Positions 6,261 through 13,667 of a DNA stretch of 18,678 nucleotides are shown here, piece by piece. The DNA is taken from the NCBI GenBank assembly GCA_016285415.1, contig JAEEQU010000012.1, forward strand, positions 1 to 18,678, in the 5' to 3' direction. Numbering within the stretch: the first letter of the stretch is position 1; the number at the start of each line of letters is the position of its first letter. Made by a program: the position numbers and the translations under genes. The notes beneath the pieces are model-generated. The model did no database searches. It was not told the DNA's origin and saw nothing but the letters and a program-made list of their open reading frames with translations. The stretch comes from Alphaproteobacteria bacterium. Its GTDB lineage: Bacteria; Pseudomonadota; Alphaproteobacteria; Rs-D84.

Positions 6261-7781
6261 TTAGTTTAATTTGTTTTTAAGAATCTCGTTTACAATTGCA
6301 GGGTTTGCTTTACCCGCGGATGCCTTCATTACATTGCCGACAAAGAACCCAAGCAATCCTGTTTTACCAGATTTATATTGTTCAACCTGGGACGGATTAT
6401 TCGCAATAACTTCGTCAATTATCTTTTCAATTGCACCAGTATCGGTAATTTGTTTCATACCGAATTTATCGGCAATTGCATGTGGCGTTCCATCTTCTCC
6501 ATCCAGCATTTTGATAAAGATATCTTTGGCCTGTTTACCGTTGATTTCGTTGCTTGCGACCATATCAACTAATTCCGCTAAATCAGATGGCGTTATAATA
6601 CGCATGCCGTCAATGATGCCGGATTTTTCATTTGTTATATCATAATTTTCTGGATGTGCGAACAGTTCGGAAATCATCCAATTTGCGACGCCCTTGGCGC
6701 GTTCTGGTTTGTCGCCAACCGCCGTATCAAACCAGTGCGATATATCAACCGTTTCGGTTAAACGTGTCGCATCATATTCAGATAAACCGAATTTTTCAAT
6801 ATAGCGCGTGCGTGTCGCTGTGGGTAATTCTGGCATGTTTTTGCGAATGCGTTCAATTTGTTCATCGGTAATAATCAATGGCAACAAATCGGGGTCTGGG
6901 AAATAACGATAATCCAGCGCGTCTTCTTTGCTGCGCAGAACGCTTGTTGTGCCGTCACCCTGGTTAAAACGCATTGTGCAACGGTCTATCTTGCCACCGT
7001 TTTCAAGTATTTCAATTTGTCGTTTTGCCTCGTATTCAATGGCGGTTTTAATAAATTTAAATGACACCATGTTTTTAATTTCACAGCGTTCATTAAAGTA
7101 TTTCGCACCAACAGGGCGAACCGAAACATTTACATCGGCACGCATAGAACCTTCTTCCATGTTCGCCTTGGATACACCAAGTGCGCGTGCAATTTCACGA
7201 ATTTGACGCAGGTATTTTTCCGCTTCGTCTGGAGATGTTATATAGGAGTGATTTTCTGGATGATTGATGTCTATGAAAGTCACGATTTCTAATAACATAA
7301 CGCCACATCTATTCAAATCAACAAAAGTTTTTGATGGGTGCATATCATGTTTGTTTTTAGCCGCGTCTTGTTCCAGATGTGCGCGTTCTATTAAAATCTT
7401 TTTTGGTTGCCCATCATCGCCAAGAATTTCAATCCAACCATTGTTAACAACGGCAGGTTCGCCAGATGCCTGGGTGATCTGGTATCCTTGGGGCAGGTCA
7501 GGGTAGAAATATTGTTTACGAGCAAAACGGCTTTCCTTCGCGATTTCTGCATTTATTCCTAAACCAAATTTAATTGCCTGTTCAACACAGTGTTCGTTCA
7601 AAACTGGCAACATTCCGGGCATAGCCGCATCAACGAATGATACTTGAGTATTTGGGGTGACGGTCGGATTATAGTTCGCAGATGCGCCACTGAATATTTT
7701 ACTTTTAGACAGGACCTCTATATGTGTTTCAAGTCCCACCACAACTTCCCATTCGCCTGTTTTGCCTTTTATTGTAAACAT
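6261..7781 (-). CDS. gatB: Asp-tRNA(Asn)/Glu-tRNA(Gln) amidotransferase subunit B
   Basis: GatB binds mischarged Glu-tRNA(Gln) or Asp-tRNA(Asn), activates the acyl group with ATP and receives ammonia from GatA. The 506-aa protein begins MFTIKGKTGEWEVVVGLETH, followed by the family signature GLETHIEVLSKSKIFSGA. It retains the D-x-NR-x-G segment DLNRCGVMLLEIV, which usually reads RaGvPL. The C-terminal GatB/YqeY tRNA-binding domain ends FFVGNVMKASAGKANP with about 20 residues more. The start at 7781 has AAGGAAAAATAAAA upstream. An in-frame extension to 7862 would run antisense through tRNA-Phe and is rejected. It is separated from gatC/gatA by the tRNA-Phe gene and its remnant, so it needs its own promoter; a weak CATAAT lies near 7818-7823 on the minus strand. 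It is followed closely by the 58-aa gene and miaB. Confidence 0.97.
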   Translation of the reverse strand: MFTIKGKTGEWEVVVGLETHIEVLSKSKIFSGASANYNPTVTPNTQVSFVDAAMPGMLPVLNEHCVEQAIKFGLGINAEIAKESRFARKQYFYPDLPQGYQITQASGEPAVVNNGWIEILGDDGQPKKILIERAHLEQDAAKNKHDMHPSKTFVDLNRCGVMLLEIVTFIDINHPENHSYITSPDEAEKYLRQIREIARALGVSKANMEEGSMRADVNVSVRPVGAKYFNERCEIKNMVSFKFIKTAIEYEAKRQIEILENGGKIDRCTMRFNQGDGTTSVLRSKEDALDYRYFPDPDLLPLIITDEQIERIRKNMPELPTATRTRYIEKFGLSEYDATRLTETVDISHWFDTAVGDKPERAKGVANWMISELFAHPENYDITNEKSGIIDGMRIITPSDLAELVDMVASNEINGKQAKDIFIKMLDGEDGTPHAIADKFGMKQITDTGAIEKIIDEVIANNPSQVEQYKSGKTGLLGFFVGNVMKASAGKANPAIVNEILKNKLN

Positions 7782-7793
7782 TTTTATTTTTCC

Positions 7794-7822
7794 TTGCTTT
7801 TTTGTTTTTTGTGCTTTATTAT
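7794..7822 (+). promoter_or_regulatory. Promoter of tRNA-Phe
   Basis: A -35 TTGCTT (7794-7799) and a -10 TATTAT (7817-7822) are separated by 17 bases. The start would be near 7829, seven bases before the mature tRNA. It lies in the short divergent region shared with gatB. Confidence 0.65.
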
Positions 7823-7835
7823 GTCCCTCACGGAT

Positions 7836-7911
7836 GGCCAGATAGCTCAGTTGGTAGAGCAAGGGACTGAAAATCCCTGTGTCAGTGGTTCGATTCCACT
7901 TCTGGCCACCA
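7836..7911 (+). tRNA. tRNA-Phe (anticodon GAA)
   Basis: A 76-nt tRNA with acceptor arms GGCCAGA/TCTGGCC, discriminator A and encoded CCA. The D-arm is TAGCTCAGTTGGTAGAGCA. The anticodon stem AGGGA/TCCCT encloses loop CTGAAAA, giving anticodon GAA. The T-arm is GTGGTTCGATTCCAC. It is on the plus strand between the minus-strand gatB and gatA genes. A T-rich tail follows. Confidence 0.98.
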
Positions 7912-8007
7912 TTTTTATTTTGCTCTTTTTTTCAACCATAGAATCAATTCCCCTAAAAATCCCACAACTCAGTGGTTCGATTCCGTATCTACCCACCATT
8001 TTTATTT
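7882..8007 (+). repeat. Pair of direct repeats from the tRNA-Phe 3' end
   Basis: The 16-base TCAGTGGTTCGATTCC occurs at 7882-7897 and 7969-7984, and the 15-base CCACCATTTTTATTT at 7906-7920 and 7993-8007, both with an offset of 87. The second copy contains the gatA stop codon on the minus strand (8002-8004). Such tRNA 3'-end duplications are typical of integration sites, but the interval is too short to hold an element. Confidence 0.85.
7950..7998 (+). pseudogene. Decayed 3' half of a tRNA (tRNA-Phe-like remnant)
   Basis: A sequence resembling the anticodon-loop-to-CCA half of tRNA-Phe lies 87 bases downstream of it. It keeps cctaaaaatccc, TCAGTGGTTCGATTCC and ACCCACCA. The T-stem is broken (the 3' arm reads CCGTA instead of CCACT), the variable region has an extra base, and no matching 5' half exists upstream. 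It is therefore not a functional tRNA. The downstream ATTTTTATTT is also shared with the tRNA-Phe flank. Confidence 0.75.
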
Positions 8008-9468
8008 CCCCATAATTTTTGTTGGTCTGTTATCTATGTTTGCGAATTGTTCAATGTGTTTTGCCAATTGCAATACACGTACATCATCAAACATTTTCCC
8101 AACAACCTGCATGCCCAGTGGCAGATTATTTGATGCGATACCACATGGAACGCTGCATGCGGGGATACCCGCCAAATTCATCGCCACAGTGAACAAATCC
8201 AATGCATAGCATTCAAGTGGTGATAAATCAGATTCCAATGGCAAAGCGGTTCCTGCGCCCGCCGGACACACGATTAAATCACAGTTTTCAAATGCAGTGT
8301 TAAATGCATTTGCAATTAAACGACGAACACGTGCGGCCTGCATAAAATACACTTCGTATGATTCTGATGATAATACCGCGGTTCCAATAATCATACGGCG
8401 TTTTACTTCGTCACCGAAACCAGCGGCGCGCGTCTTTTTAAATGTATCATAAATATCTTTGCCTTCTACGCGCAGACCATAACGTACACCGTCATAACGC
8501 GCCAGATTAGAAGATGCTTCGGCTGGGGCGATAATATAATATGCAGCCAACGCATCCAAAATATTTGGAATAGATACTTCCATAATTTCTGCGCCCGCGG
8601 ATTTTAAATCTGCAACGCGTTTTTCAAATAGATTTTTCATATCGTCAGAAATTTTCACATTTGCAAATTCTTTGATGATACCAATACGTAATTTTTTACC
8701 ATTACCCAAAATTGGTTGTAATGGTGTGGTCAGGTTTAATTTAACATCTGCGCTGGTTGAATCTTTGGCATCATGCCCCGCCATAGCTGACAGCAATAAT
8801 GCCGCATCATCAACAGTGCGTGCAATTGGCCCGGGGGTATCCAAACTGGATGCGAATGCAACGCATCCCCAACGTGAACACAGGCCATATGTTGGTTTCA
8901 TACCAACAAGTCCAGTAATAGAGCAGGGGAAACGTATAGAACCACCGGTGTCGGTTCCGGTTGCGCCCATTGCCATACCAGATGCGACCGCCGATGTAGA
9001 ACCACCTGATGAACCGCCGGCGGTCAAATGTTTTTCAAATTGCCATGGATTCACCGGTGCGCCAAAGTAAGATGTTTTTGAAAATGTGCCCATCGCGAAT
9101 TCGTCCAAATTGGATTTGCCAAGCAACACTGTTCCAGTATCTATAAGTTTTTGTGAAACGGTTGATTCATATTCTGGAACAAAATTTTCCAACATGTGTG
9201 ATGCCGCGGTTGTACGAATACCACGTGTAGCAAACAGGTCTTTCATTGCAATCGGAATACCATCCAACATTTTCGCATCGCCATTTTTAATGCGGTCGTC
9301 CGCGGCAGCGGCATCCGCCATTGCGCGTTCGGCCGTAACCGTGATATACGCATTTAATTCTGGATTATATTTTTCAATTCTATCCAAATGCGCGCGCGTC
9401 AATTCGGTCGCACTGATTTCACCAGATTTTAATTTGCTTAACGCTTCGGTTATGGTTAGGTCTATCAT
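8002..9468 (-). CDS. gatA: Asp-tRNA(Asn)/Glu-tRNA(Gln) amidotransferase subunit A
   Basis: GatA is the glutaminase of the GatCAB complex; it releases ammonia that is channelled to GatB. The 488-aa protein is a typical amidase-signature enzyme. K76 lies in IPIAMKDLFATRG, the cis-Ser is in GGSSGGS (residues 151-157), and the nucleophile is S177 in GTDTGGSIRFP, so the Ser-cisSer-Lys triad is complete. The start at 9468 has AAGGAT upstream. It follows the Cys-rich 127-aa gene by 40 bases and is presumably co-transcribed from the gatC promoter. Its stop codon sits inside the tRNA-derived repeat, so the last residues (MGK) and the 3' flank may have been shaped by that duplication. Confidence 0.97.
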   Translation of the reverse strand: MIDLTITEALSKLKSGEISATELTRAHLDRIEKYNPELNAYITVTAERAMADAAAADDRIKNGDAKMLDGIPIAMKDLFATRGIRTTAASHMLENFVPEYESTVSQKLIDTGTVLLGKSNLDEFAMGTFSKTSYFGAPVNPWQFEKHLTAGGSSGGSTSAVASGMAMGATGTDTGGSIRFPCSITGLVGMKPTYGLCSRWGCVAFASSLDTPGPIARTVDDAALLLSAMAGHDAKDSTSADVKLNLTTPLQPILGNGKKLRIGIIKEFANVKISDDMKNLFEKRVADLKSAGAEIMEVSIPNILDALAAYYIIAPAEASSNLARYDGVRYGLRVEGKDIYDTFKKTRAAGFGDEVKRRMIIGTAVLSSESYEVYFMQAARVRRLIANAFNTAFENCDLIVCPAGAGTALPLESDLSPLECYALDLFTVAMNLAGIPACSVPCGIASNNLPLGMQVVGKMFDDVRVLQLAKHIEQFANIDNRPTKIMGK

Positions 9469-9508
9469 CGTGTTTTATCCTTGTGTTAGAAAGCCCTTTT
9501 GTTGTTTT

Positions 9509-9892
9509 TTATTTTGAATAGTCGGGTGTCACGAAACTTTTTCCAATCAGCCCTATGACATAATCATTTTTGCATTTACGATCAAAGATACATTGTGGGC
9601 AAGTTGTGGCGGACAAACACGCACATTCTGAATGAATTGTGTTCGGGGTCAGTTCAATATGTAATTCATTATTTCTGGCGCGGTTAGGTATCAAGAAATT
9701 AAAGATAGATACTTTTGTTTGACTGACTTTGAACTCGGTTATACAACCAATGTGTGGATATGGTGTTGACCGCAGTTTTTGGAAAAATTTATTTATTTCT
9801 TCTTGTGTGAATTCACCGAACAAAACCTTAACACAGCTGTTGGAGGCAATGTCTTGTGATTCAACATATACATTTGTTTTCTTTTTAGACAT
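9509..9892 (-). CDS. Cys-rich protein of unknown function between gatC and gatA
   Basis: A 127-aa soluble protein that I do not recognise. The N-terminal half is of mixed alpha/beta character (VKVLFGEFTQEEINKFFQKL). Residues 87-107 hold five cysteines in the order C90-x-C92-x5-C98-x2-C101-x5-C107, preceded by H87. This would suit a zinc or Fe-S site. There is no signal peptide or membrane span, so it is probably cytoplasmic. The start at 9892 has only AAAGGT upstream. It lies 92 bases after gatC and 40 bases before gatA on the same strand, so it is probably in the gat transcript. Whether it acts with the amidotransferase is unknown. Confidence 0.7.
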   Translation of the reverse strand: MSKKKTNVYVESQDIASNSCVKVLFGEFTQEEINKFFQKLRSTPYPHIGCITEFKVSQTKVSIFNFLIPNRARNNELHIELTPNTIHSECACLSATTCPQCIFDRKCKNDYVIGLIGKSFVTPDYSK

Positions 9893-9984
9893 TTATTTAC
9901 CTTTTCTTTAATGCCGCGATTTATGCGCGATAGAACGTTTGCTGTTTGTTAGGTTGTTTGATTGTTTTGTTATTCTTGTGTCAT

Positions 9985-10281
9985 TTAGTCCCCATCCATG
10001 ACCTTGGGTACTGCAAAGTATCCGCGGGATACACCCGCTTTGTCGGGGGAATTGGCCAAAACCGCGTCACGAATACCACCATCGGTAACGACATCGGCGC
10101 GCAGTGGCAAACTATGTTGTGCCGGATTCAGCATCGGTTCAACACCATTTGTGTCAATTTTCTGCAGTTTATCCAGCCATTCAATCACAGAATCTATATT
10201 CATTTGTTCTAATTTTTCATCGGGAATTTCAATGTGAATTAAATCCGCGAATTTGTGTAATTGTTGCTTGCTAAATGCCAT
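9985..10281 (-). CDS. gatC: Asp-tRNA(Asn)/Glu-tRNA(Gln) amidotransferase subunit C
   Basis: GatC is the small subunit that clamps GatA and GatB together. The 98-aa protein has the expected pattern: an N-terminal helix MAFSKQQLHKFADLIHIEI, the middle IDTNGVEPMLNP, LRADVVTDG, and the C-terminal GYFAVPKVMD. The start at 10281 is chosen because it has AGGATT upstream and begins the conserved region; the in-frame ATG at 10320 would overlap the ruvX start. It is the first gene of the minus-strand gat cluster, with a good promoter located inside the 5' end of ruvX. Confidence 0.95.
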   Translation of the reverse strand: MAFSKQQLHKFADLIHIEIPDEKLEQMNIDSVIEWLDKLQKIDTNGVEPMLNPAQHSLPLRADVVTDGGIRDAVLANSPDKAGVSRGYFAVPKVMDGD

Positions 10282-10296
10282 TTTGAATCCTATTAT
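10268..10296 (+). promoter_or_regulatory. Possible promoter of ruvX
   Basis: A -35 TTGCTA (10268-10273, inside the gatC coding region) and a -10 TATTAT (10291-10296) are separated by 17 bases. The start would be near 10303, just ahead of the AAAGGTG ribosome site at 10305-10311. Confidence 0.5.
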
Positions 10297-10311
10297 TTCA
10301 GTGTAAAGGTG

Positions 10312-10339
10312 ATTATACAATGATTTTAAGCAATTTCAA
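10312..10339 (-). promoter_or_regulatory. Promoter of gatC
   Basis: On the minus strand a -35 TTGAAA (10334-10339, inside the ruvX coding region) and a consensus -10 TATAAT (10312-10317) are separated by 16 bases. Transcription would start near 10305, giving a leader of about 24 bases. Confidence 0.7.
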
Positions 10340-10763
10340 GGTTTTTAACGCAATTGGTCGGCTGCTCGGAATAGATTGGGGCGCGCGGCGTACTGGGGTT
10401 GCGGTATCAGATGCGGATAGGGGTTTCGTCTTTGCACGTGAACCAATTATTGCCAAGAATTCGGATGAATTGGTAAACGCGGTGTTGAATATTGTTAATG
10501 CTGAAAAAATTGTTGGAATTGTTATTGGATTGCCATTGCGCACAAATGGGACTGATTCCGAAACAACGGCAATGGTGCGTGTGTTTGCGGACGCGCTAGC
10601 CCAAAAAACAGATGTGCCGATAATGTTTATAGATGAAACATTGTCATCCACCGCCGCCCAAGAACAAATGGGGCGTGTTCGCCGGACAGATATCAAGGAA
10701 AAATTAGATTCCAATGCCGCCCGCGTAATACTTGAAAACGCAATAGAAATGATGAAGAGATAG
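10320..10763 (+). CDS. ruvX: RuvX/YqgF-family putative pre-16S rRNA nuclease
   Basis: The YqgF/RuvX family has an RNase H-like fold. It is annotated as a Holliday-junction resolvase-like protein and is implicated in processing the 5' end of 16S rRNA. The 147-aa protein shows the family motifs: LLGIDWGARRTGVAVSD with D19, IGLPLRTNG at about 69-77, FIDETLSS with D105 and E106, and the C-terminal DSNAARVILE with D130. The acidic residues expected for metal binding are present. The ATG at 10320 has AAAGGTG nine bases upstream; the 16-residue extension before LGIDWG fits alphaproteobacterial homologues. It is divergent from gatC across a 38-bp gap and ends at a bidirectional terminator. Confidence 0.93.
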   Translation: MILSNFKVFNAIGRLLGIDWGARRTGVAVSDADRGFVFAREPIIAKNSDELVNAVLNIVNAEKIVGIVIGLPLRTNGTDSETTAMVRVFADALAQKTDVPIMFIDETLSSTAAQEQMGRVRRTDIKEKLDSNAARVILENAIEMMKR

Positions 10764-10798
10764 TGGTTAGTTGTTAGTGATAGTTGTAAGTGGTTAGT

Positions 10799-10827
10799 AA
10801 AAACGGTCGCAAATGCGACCGTTTTTT
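10799..10827. terminator. Bidirectional terminator between ruvX and the beta-barrel gene
   Basis: The 12-bp perfect arms aaaaacggtcgc (10799-10810) and gcgaccgttttt (10815-10826) enclose loop AAAT. A run of six Ts ends the plus-strand side; the A run gives Ts on the minus side. It overlaps the stop codon of the minus-strand beta-barrel gene, so it can end both convergent transcripts. Confidence 0.92.
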
Positions 10828-11833
10828 AAAGTGTTTTATTTTTACCGAAATTATAACTGATACCGGCACTGACCGTTGGGGTTGATGTAAATTCTGGGGT
10901 ATCCGTTTGTGTTGGGGTTATGTTATCAACCCCGATAAAACCCTGGACCCCGTTTTTGCCGACCCCAATCATGACAGAGTAAGTTTCGTCCTTTTTAAGT
11001 CCCTGTACAACATAGGTCATATTGTTATCAAGCGTGGTGTATGCGCCACGAACAAAGGCATTGAATGCTTTGGTATCAAAATTGTAATTGCCGCCACCGG
11101 TTATACCAATTTGACCATTGGTCACAGTTGCACTCGCAAAAAGTTTATTTGTATTACCGATTTCTGTCGCGGTTGCCAAAACAAATTTCCATCCATCTGC
11201 GGTAAATGATTGACTTACCTTGGCCCAAAAATCTGCATGATTTGGATTAGGAATAATGAAAAATCCCTGACCGTAACCACCAATCATACCAAGTTCAATC
11301 ATGGTGCCGTTTGCTTGAACGCCTAATACGACACGTTCACTAAGGTTCCCGAATATTGAAAGGTTTTTTTCAGTATCATATTTCAGATTTTGAACACCGT
11401 TCAGAAATACTGTACCAAGTTCTGTTACATCACGGCCAGATTTTAAAAATAATTTAGTATTAGGACCAAAATATTTACCGATTTCAATAAGGCATTTATT
11501 ATTAAGTGTTTTTAAATCGGTGTTGTTCGCAATTAACAATTCTGCAGCAGAGAAATCACCGTAAAAACCGTTCTTTTCAACATTAGCACTAAATGTTGGT
11601 ATAATATCGGTATAAAATATCGTTTTATCCTTTTGAAGTTCAAGGGCAGAAATATTGCTAAATCCGACTTTGACTTCTGTCTTTACGGGTTCATCCCCGT
11701 CATTTTCTTGACGATCTTTGGTTTGTGCCGATGCCGCGCCACAGACACACAAGAAAGAAGCAATAGTTAAAACTACTTGTCTAATTTTTATTCTAAGGTC
11801 CGCGTTTGTAAATTTGTTCTTTTTATTTTGCAT
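10826..11833 (-). CDS. Outer-membrane beta-barrel protein of unknown function
   Basis: A 335-aa protein with a signal peptide that begins with a long basic N-region (MQNKKNKF) and is probably cleaved after ASA at residue 36. The mature part starts with an acidic, disordered stretch (KDRQENDGDEP). A long run of alternating strands follows, including GMIGGYGQGFFIIP, NAFVRGAYTTLD and VSAGISYNF. It resembles a porin-like barrel of about 12-14 strands. The usual terminal Phe is seven residues from the end (F329 in YNFGKNKTL), so the BAM signal is followed by a short tail. The start has AAGGAT upstream. Its own promoter lies at 11862-11890 and its stop overlaps the bidirectional terminator. The substrate or role is unknown. 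Confidence 0.8.
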   Translation of the reverse strand: MQNKKNKFTNADLRIKIRQVVLTIASFLCVCGAASAQTKDRQENDGDEPVKTEVKVGFSNISALELQKDKTIFYTDIIPTFSANVEKNGFYGDFSAAELLIANNTDLKTLNNKCLIEIGKYFGPNTKLFLKSGRDVTELGTVFLNGVQNLKYDTEKNLSIFGNLSERVVLGVQANGTMIELGMIGGYGQGFFIIPNPNHADFWAKVSQSFTADGWKFVLATATEIGNTNKLFASATVTNGQIGITGGGNYNFDTKAFNAFVRGAYTTLDNNMTYVVQGLKKDETYSVMIGVGKNGVQGFIGVDNITPTQTDTPEFTSTPTVSAGISYNFGKNKTL

Positions 11834-11859
11834 AATTTTTTAATCCTTATATTTTTAAG

Positions 11860-11890
11860 CAAATGTAATACAACATTTGTTATTTGTCAA
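11860..11890 (-). promoter_or_regulatory. Promoter with overlapping inverted repeat for the beta-barrel gene
   Basis: On the minus strand a perfect -35 TTGACA (11885-11890) and a -10 TACATT (11862-11867) are separated by 17 bases. An inverted repeat CAAATGT-N6-ACATTTG (11860-11879) covers the -10 and half the spacer, where a repressor could bind. The leader to the ATG at 11833 is about 20 bases. Confidence 0.6.
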
Positions 11891-11932
11891 GTTTTTGTAA
11901 AAAATCTTACAATTTTTGCATTTTACATTGAA

Positions 11933-12961
11933 TTAATCTTCGCTTTTATCGGGTATTTTGCCATCGGCAGACAGCAGTATCGCAATCCAACGCGTAGAAT
12001 CAAACTGTGCCGTAATGATAAATGTTGCCACCAACAGCGGAACGCTGAAAAACATTCCTGCAACACCCCAGATTAAACCCCAAAATACCAAGTTTATAAG
12101 TATCGCCAGTGTGGACAGGTTTAATGTTTTTCCGGTTAATTTTGGTTCTATGATGTTTCCAAATATAATTTGCAGGCCAATCAGTCCCAATGAAATCAGG
12201 ACGATTTCATTTAATGATGCACCAGATATGGCCGCAAATAATATCGGCATTGTGCACCCAAGAATTGCACCGATTGTTGGAATATAACTTAAAATAAATA
12301 TTGCGAATGCCCACACGCCCGCAAATTGCAAATCCAGCATATACATCCATGCAAATGATACCAGACCTGTTATACCAGACACGAGTGTTTTCATAAATAA
12401 ATATTTTTTCATATTTTCATCAATGCTCTGCAGAATATAACGCGCCTTTTTGCCCTGGCTTTTATTGTGGAATAATGCGGCAAATTTTTTATGAAATGTG
12501 CTTTGTTCTACAAACATAAATATCATGTACACAATTACCATACCCATAGATGCCGCAATGTGCGCGACAGATGAACCGACACTGGATACAATAGATGTTA
12601 TGTTTGGTACGGCGATATCTGTTAAATTCAGTCCCAAAGTATTTGATATATAATTCCACAGGGAATTTAATCCTGTCTGGATTCCAGGTATCGCGACCAA
12701 TAATTCTGAAAACATTGGTCGTACCCGTGTCACAAATAGATATATTAAACCTACAAAGGTTACAATGGACAAAATGTTTGAAAAAAATGTGAACAGTATC
12801 TTGTTACCGTTTTCTGGAAACAGTTTTCGATAGTATGTGGACATTGCGTTTATCAAATACCATAAAAATGTCGCAACCAACAGCGGAATAAAAATGGAAC
12901 TGCCCAGCCACAGCAAAAACACTGCACCGGCAAATAATAAAATACCGTTCATAGAAAACAC
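11933..12961 (-). CDS. AI-2E/PerM family transporter
   Basis: A 342-aa polytopic inner-membrane protein of the AI-2E transporter family (PF01594; PerM, YdiK, TqsA). Hydrophobic segments lie at about residues 5-36, 55-78, 133-152, 192-212, 214-238, 240-265 and 286-318. The central soluble-helical region is at 80-130. Family landmarks are LSYIPTIGAILG (224-235), GNIIEPKLTGKTLNLS (268-283) and FWGLIWGVAGMFFSVPL (293-309). Members export small molecules or Na+(Li+)/H+; the name does not prove autoinducer transport. The start at 12961 has AAGGTG upstream. It follows sufC by 25 bases with no terminator between, so it probably rides on the suf transcript. The next gene has its own promoter. Confidence 0.9.
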   Translation of the reverse strand: MFSMNGILLFAGAVFLLWLGSSIFIPLLVATFLWYLINAMSTYYRKLFPENGNKILFTFFSNILSIVTFVGLIYLFVTRVRPMFSELLVAIPGIQTGLNSLWNYISNTLGLNLTDIAVPNITSIVSSVGSSVAHIAASMGMVIVYMIFMFVEQSTFHKKFAALFHNKSQGKKARYILQSIDENMKKYLFMKTLVSGITGLVSFAWMYMLDLQFAGVWAFAIFILSYIPTIGAILGCTMPILFAAISGASLNEIVLISLGLIGLQIIFGNIIEPKLTGKTLNLSTLAILINLVFWGLIWGVAGMFFSVPLLVATFIITAQFDSTRWIAILLSADGKIPDKSED

Positions 12962-12986
12962 CTTTTTTATTACATATTATATATGT

Positions 12987-13667
12987 CTATTCTATCACAA
13001 CTTTGCCTTTTGACAAAGTGGTTATATGCGATGGTGATACCGCGTTGGTGAAATCTGGTTGATGACTGATGAATAAAAACGTTGTGTTCGGCATAGAATG
13101 CATTACGTCCGCAATTTGTGCGCGAACCGTTGCGTCTGCACCAGAATCTGGTTCGTCCAAAATCGCCAGTTTTGGTTGGGTCAATAACAGACGTAACAAC
13201 ATTAACCGTTTGCGTTCGCCACCCGAAAAACCAACATTAACACATCTGTTTAACCAATCACGTGGGATGTTTAATTGTTCGCGTGCGTTTTCCAGCATTT
13301 CTAAAAATTCACCCATTGGTAAATCGGTGCCTGTTTCAAAATGACGATGCGCGGCAAGTGAATGCTTTAGAAAACTGATGATGGTCAGGCCTGGAATTTC
13401 TGGAACATTTTGTGCACCCAAAAATATTCCCATCAATGCACGCGTTGTTGCGTTGTCATTTGTAATATCATGACCATCAAAAATTATCTGTCCGGAATCT
13501 ATGGTGTATTCGGGGTTGCCAGCAATCGCACCAACCAATGTTGATTTACCCGAACCGTTGTGTCCCGACAGTAAATGGCGCGCACCGGGTTCTATACTTA
13601 AATTTATGTCCGATAGTAATTTTTTATCACCGAACGATACATCAAGATTTTTTATTTCTAGAATCAT
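12987..13667 (-). CDS. sufC: Fe-S cluster assembly ATPase SufC
   Basis: SufC is a cytoplasmic ABC-type ATPase that drives conformational change in the SufB scaffold during Fe-S cluster assembly. The 226-aa protein has Walker A SGHNGSGKST (34-43, K41), signature FSGGERKR (147-154), Walker B LAILDEPDSGAD (167-178, E172) and the switch H202. The SufC-typical DSGxD follows Walker B; DEPD replaces the common DETD. There is no membrane domain, as expected. The start codon overlaps the sufB stop by 4 bases (ATGA), so translation is coupled. The stop lies 25 bases before the AI-2E-family gene. Confidence 0.95.
   Translation of the reverse strand: MILEIKNLDVSFGDKKLLSDINLSIEPGARHLLSGHNGSGKSTLVGAIAGNPEYTIDSGQIIFDGHDITNDNATTRALMGIFLGAQNVPEIPGLTIISFLKHSLAAHRHFETGTDLPMGEFLEMLENAREQLNIPRDWLNRCVNVGFSGGERKRLMLLRLLLTQPKLAILDEPDSGADATVRAQIADVMHSMPNTTFLFISHQPDFTNAVSPSHITTLSKGKVVIE

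Noticed and set aside
7782..7862. In-frame N-terminal extension of gatB to an ATG at 7862
   Set aside because: It would be coded antisense through tRNA-Phe; the ATG at 7781 has a ribosome site and begins the conserved protein.
7912..8001. A mobile element or integron between the tRNA-Phe repeats
   Set aside because: Only about 70 bases separate the repeats; there is no integrase or other gene, so at most a scar is present.
6271..9517. Many long open frames on the plus strand across gatB and gatA (for example 8672-9070 and 9086-9517)
   Set aside because: They are antisense shadows of strongly conserved proteins, with no ribosome sites or recognisable products.
10282..10320. Longer gatC start at 10320
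   Set aside because: It overlaps the ruvX start codon and the gatC promoter; the conserved GatC sequence begins at the ATG at 10281.
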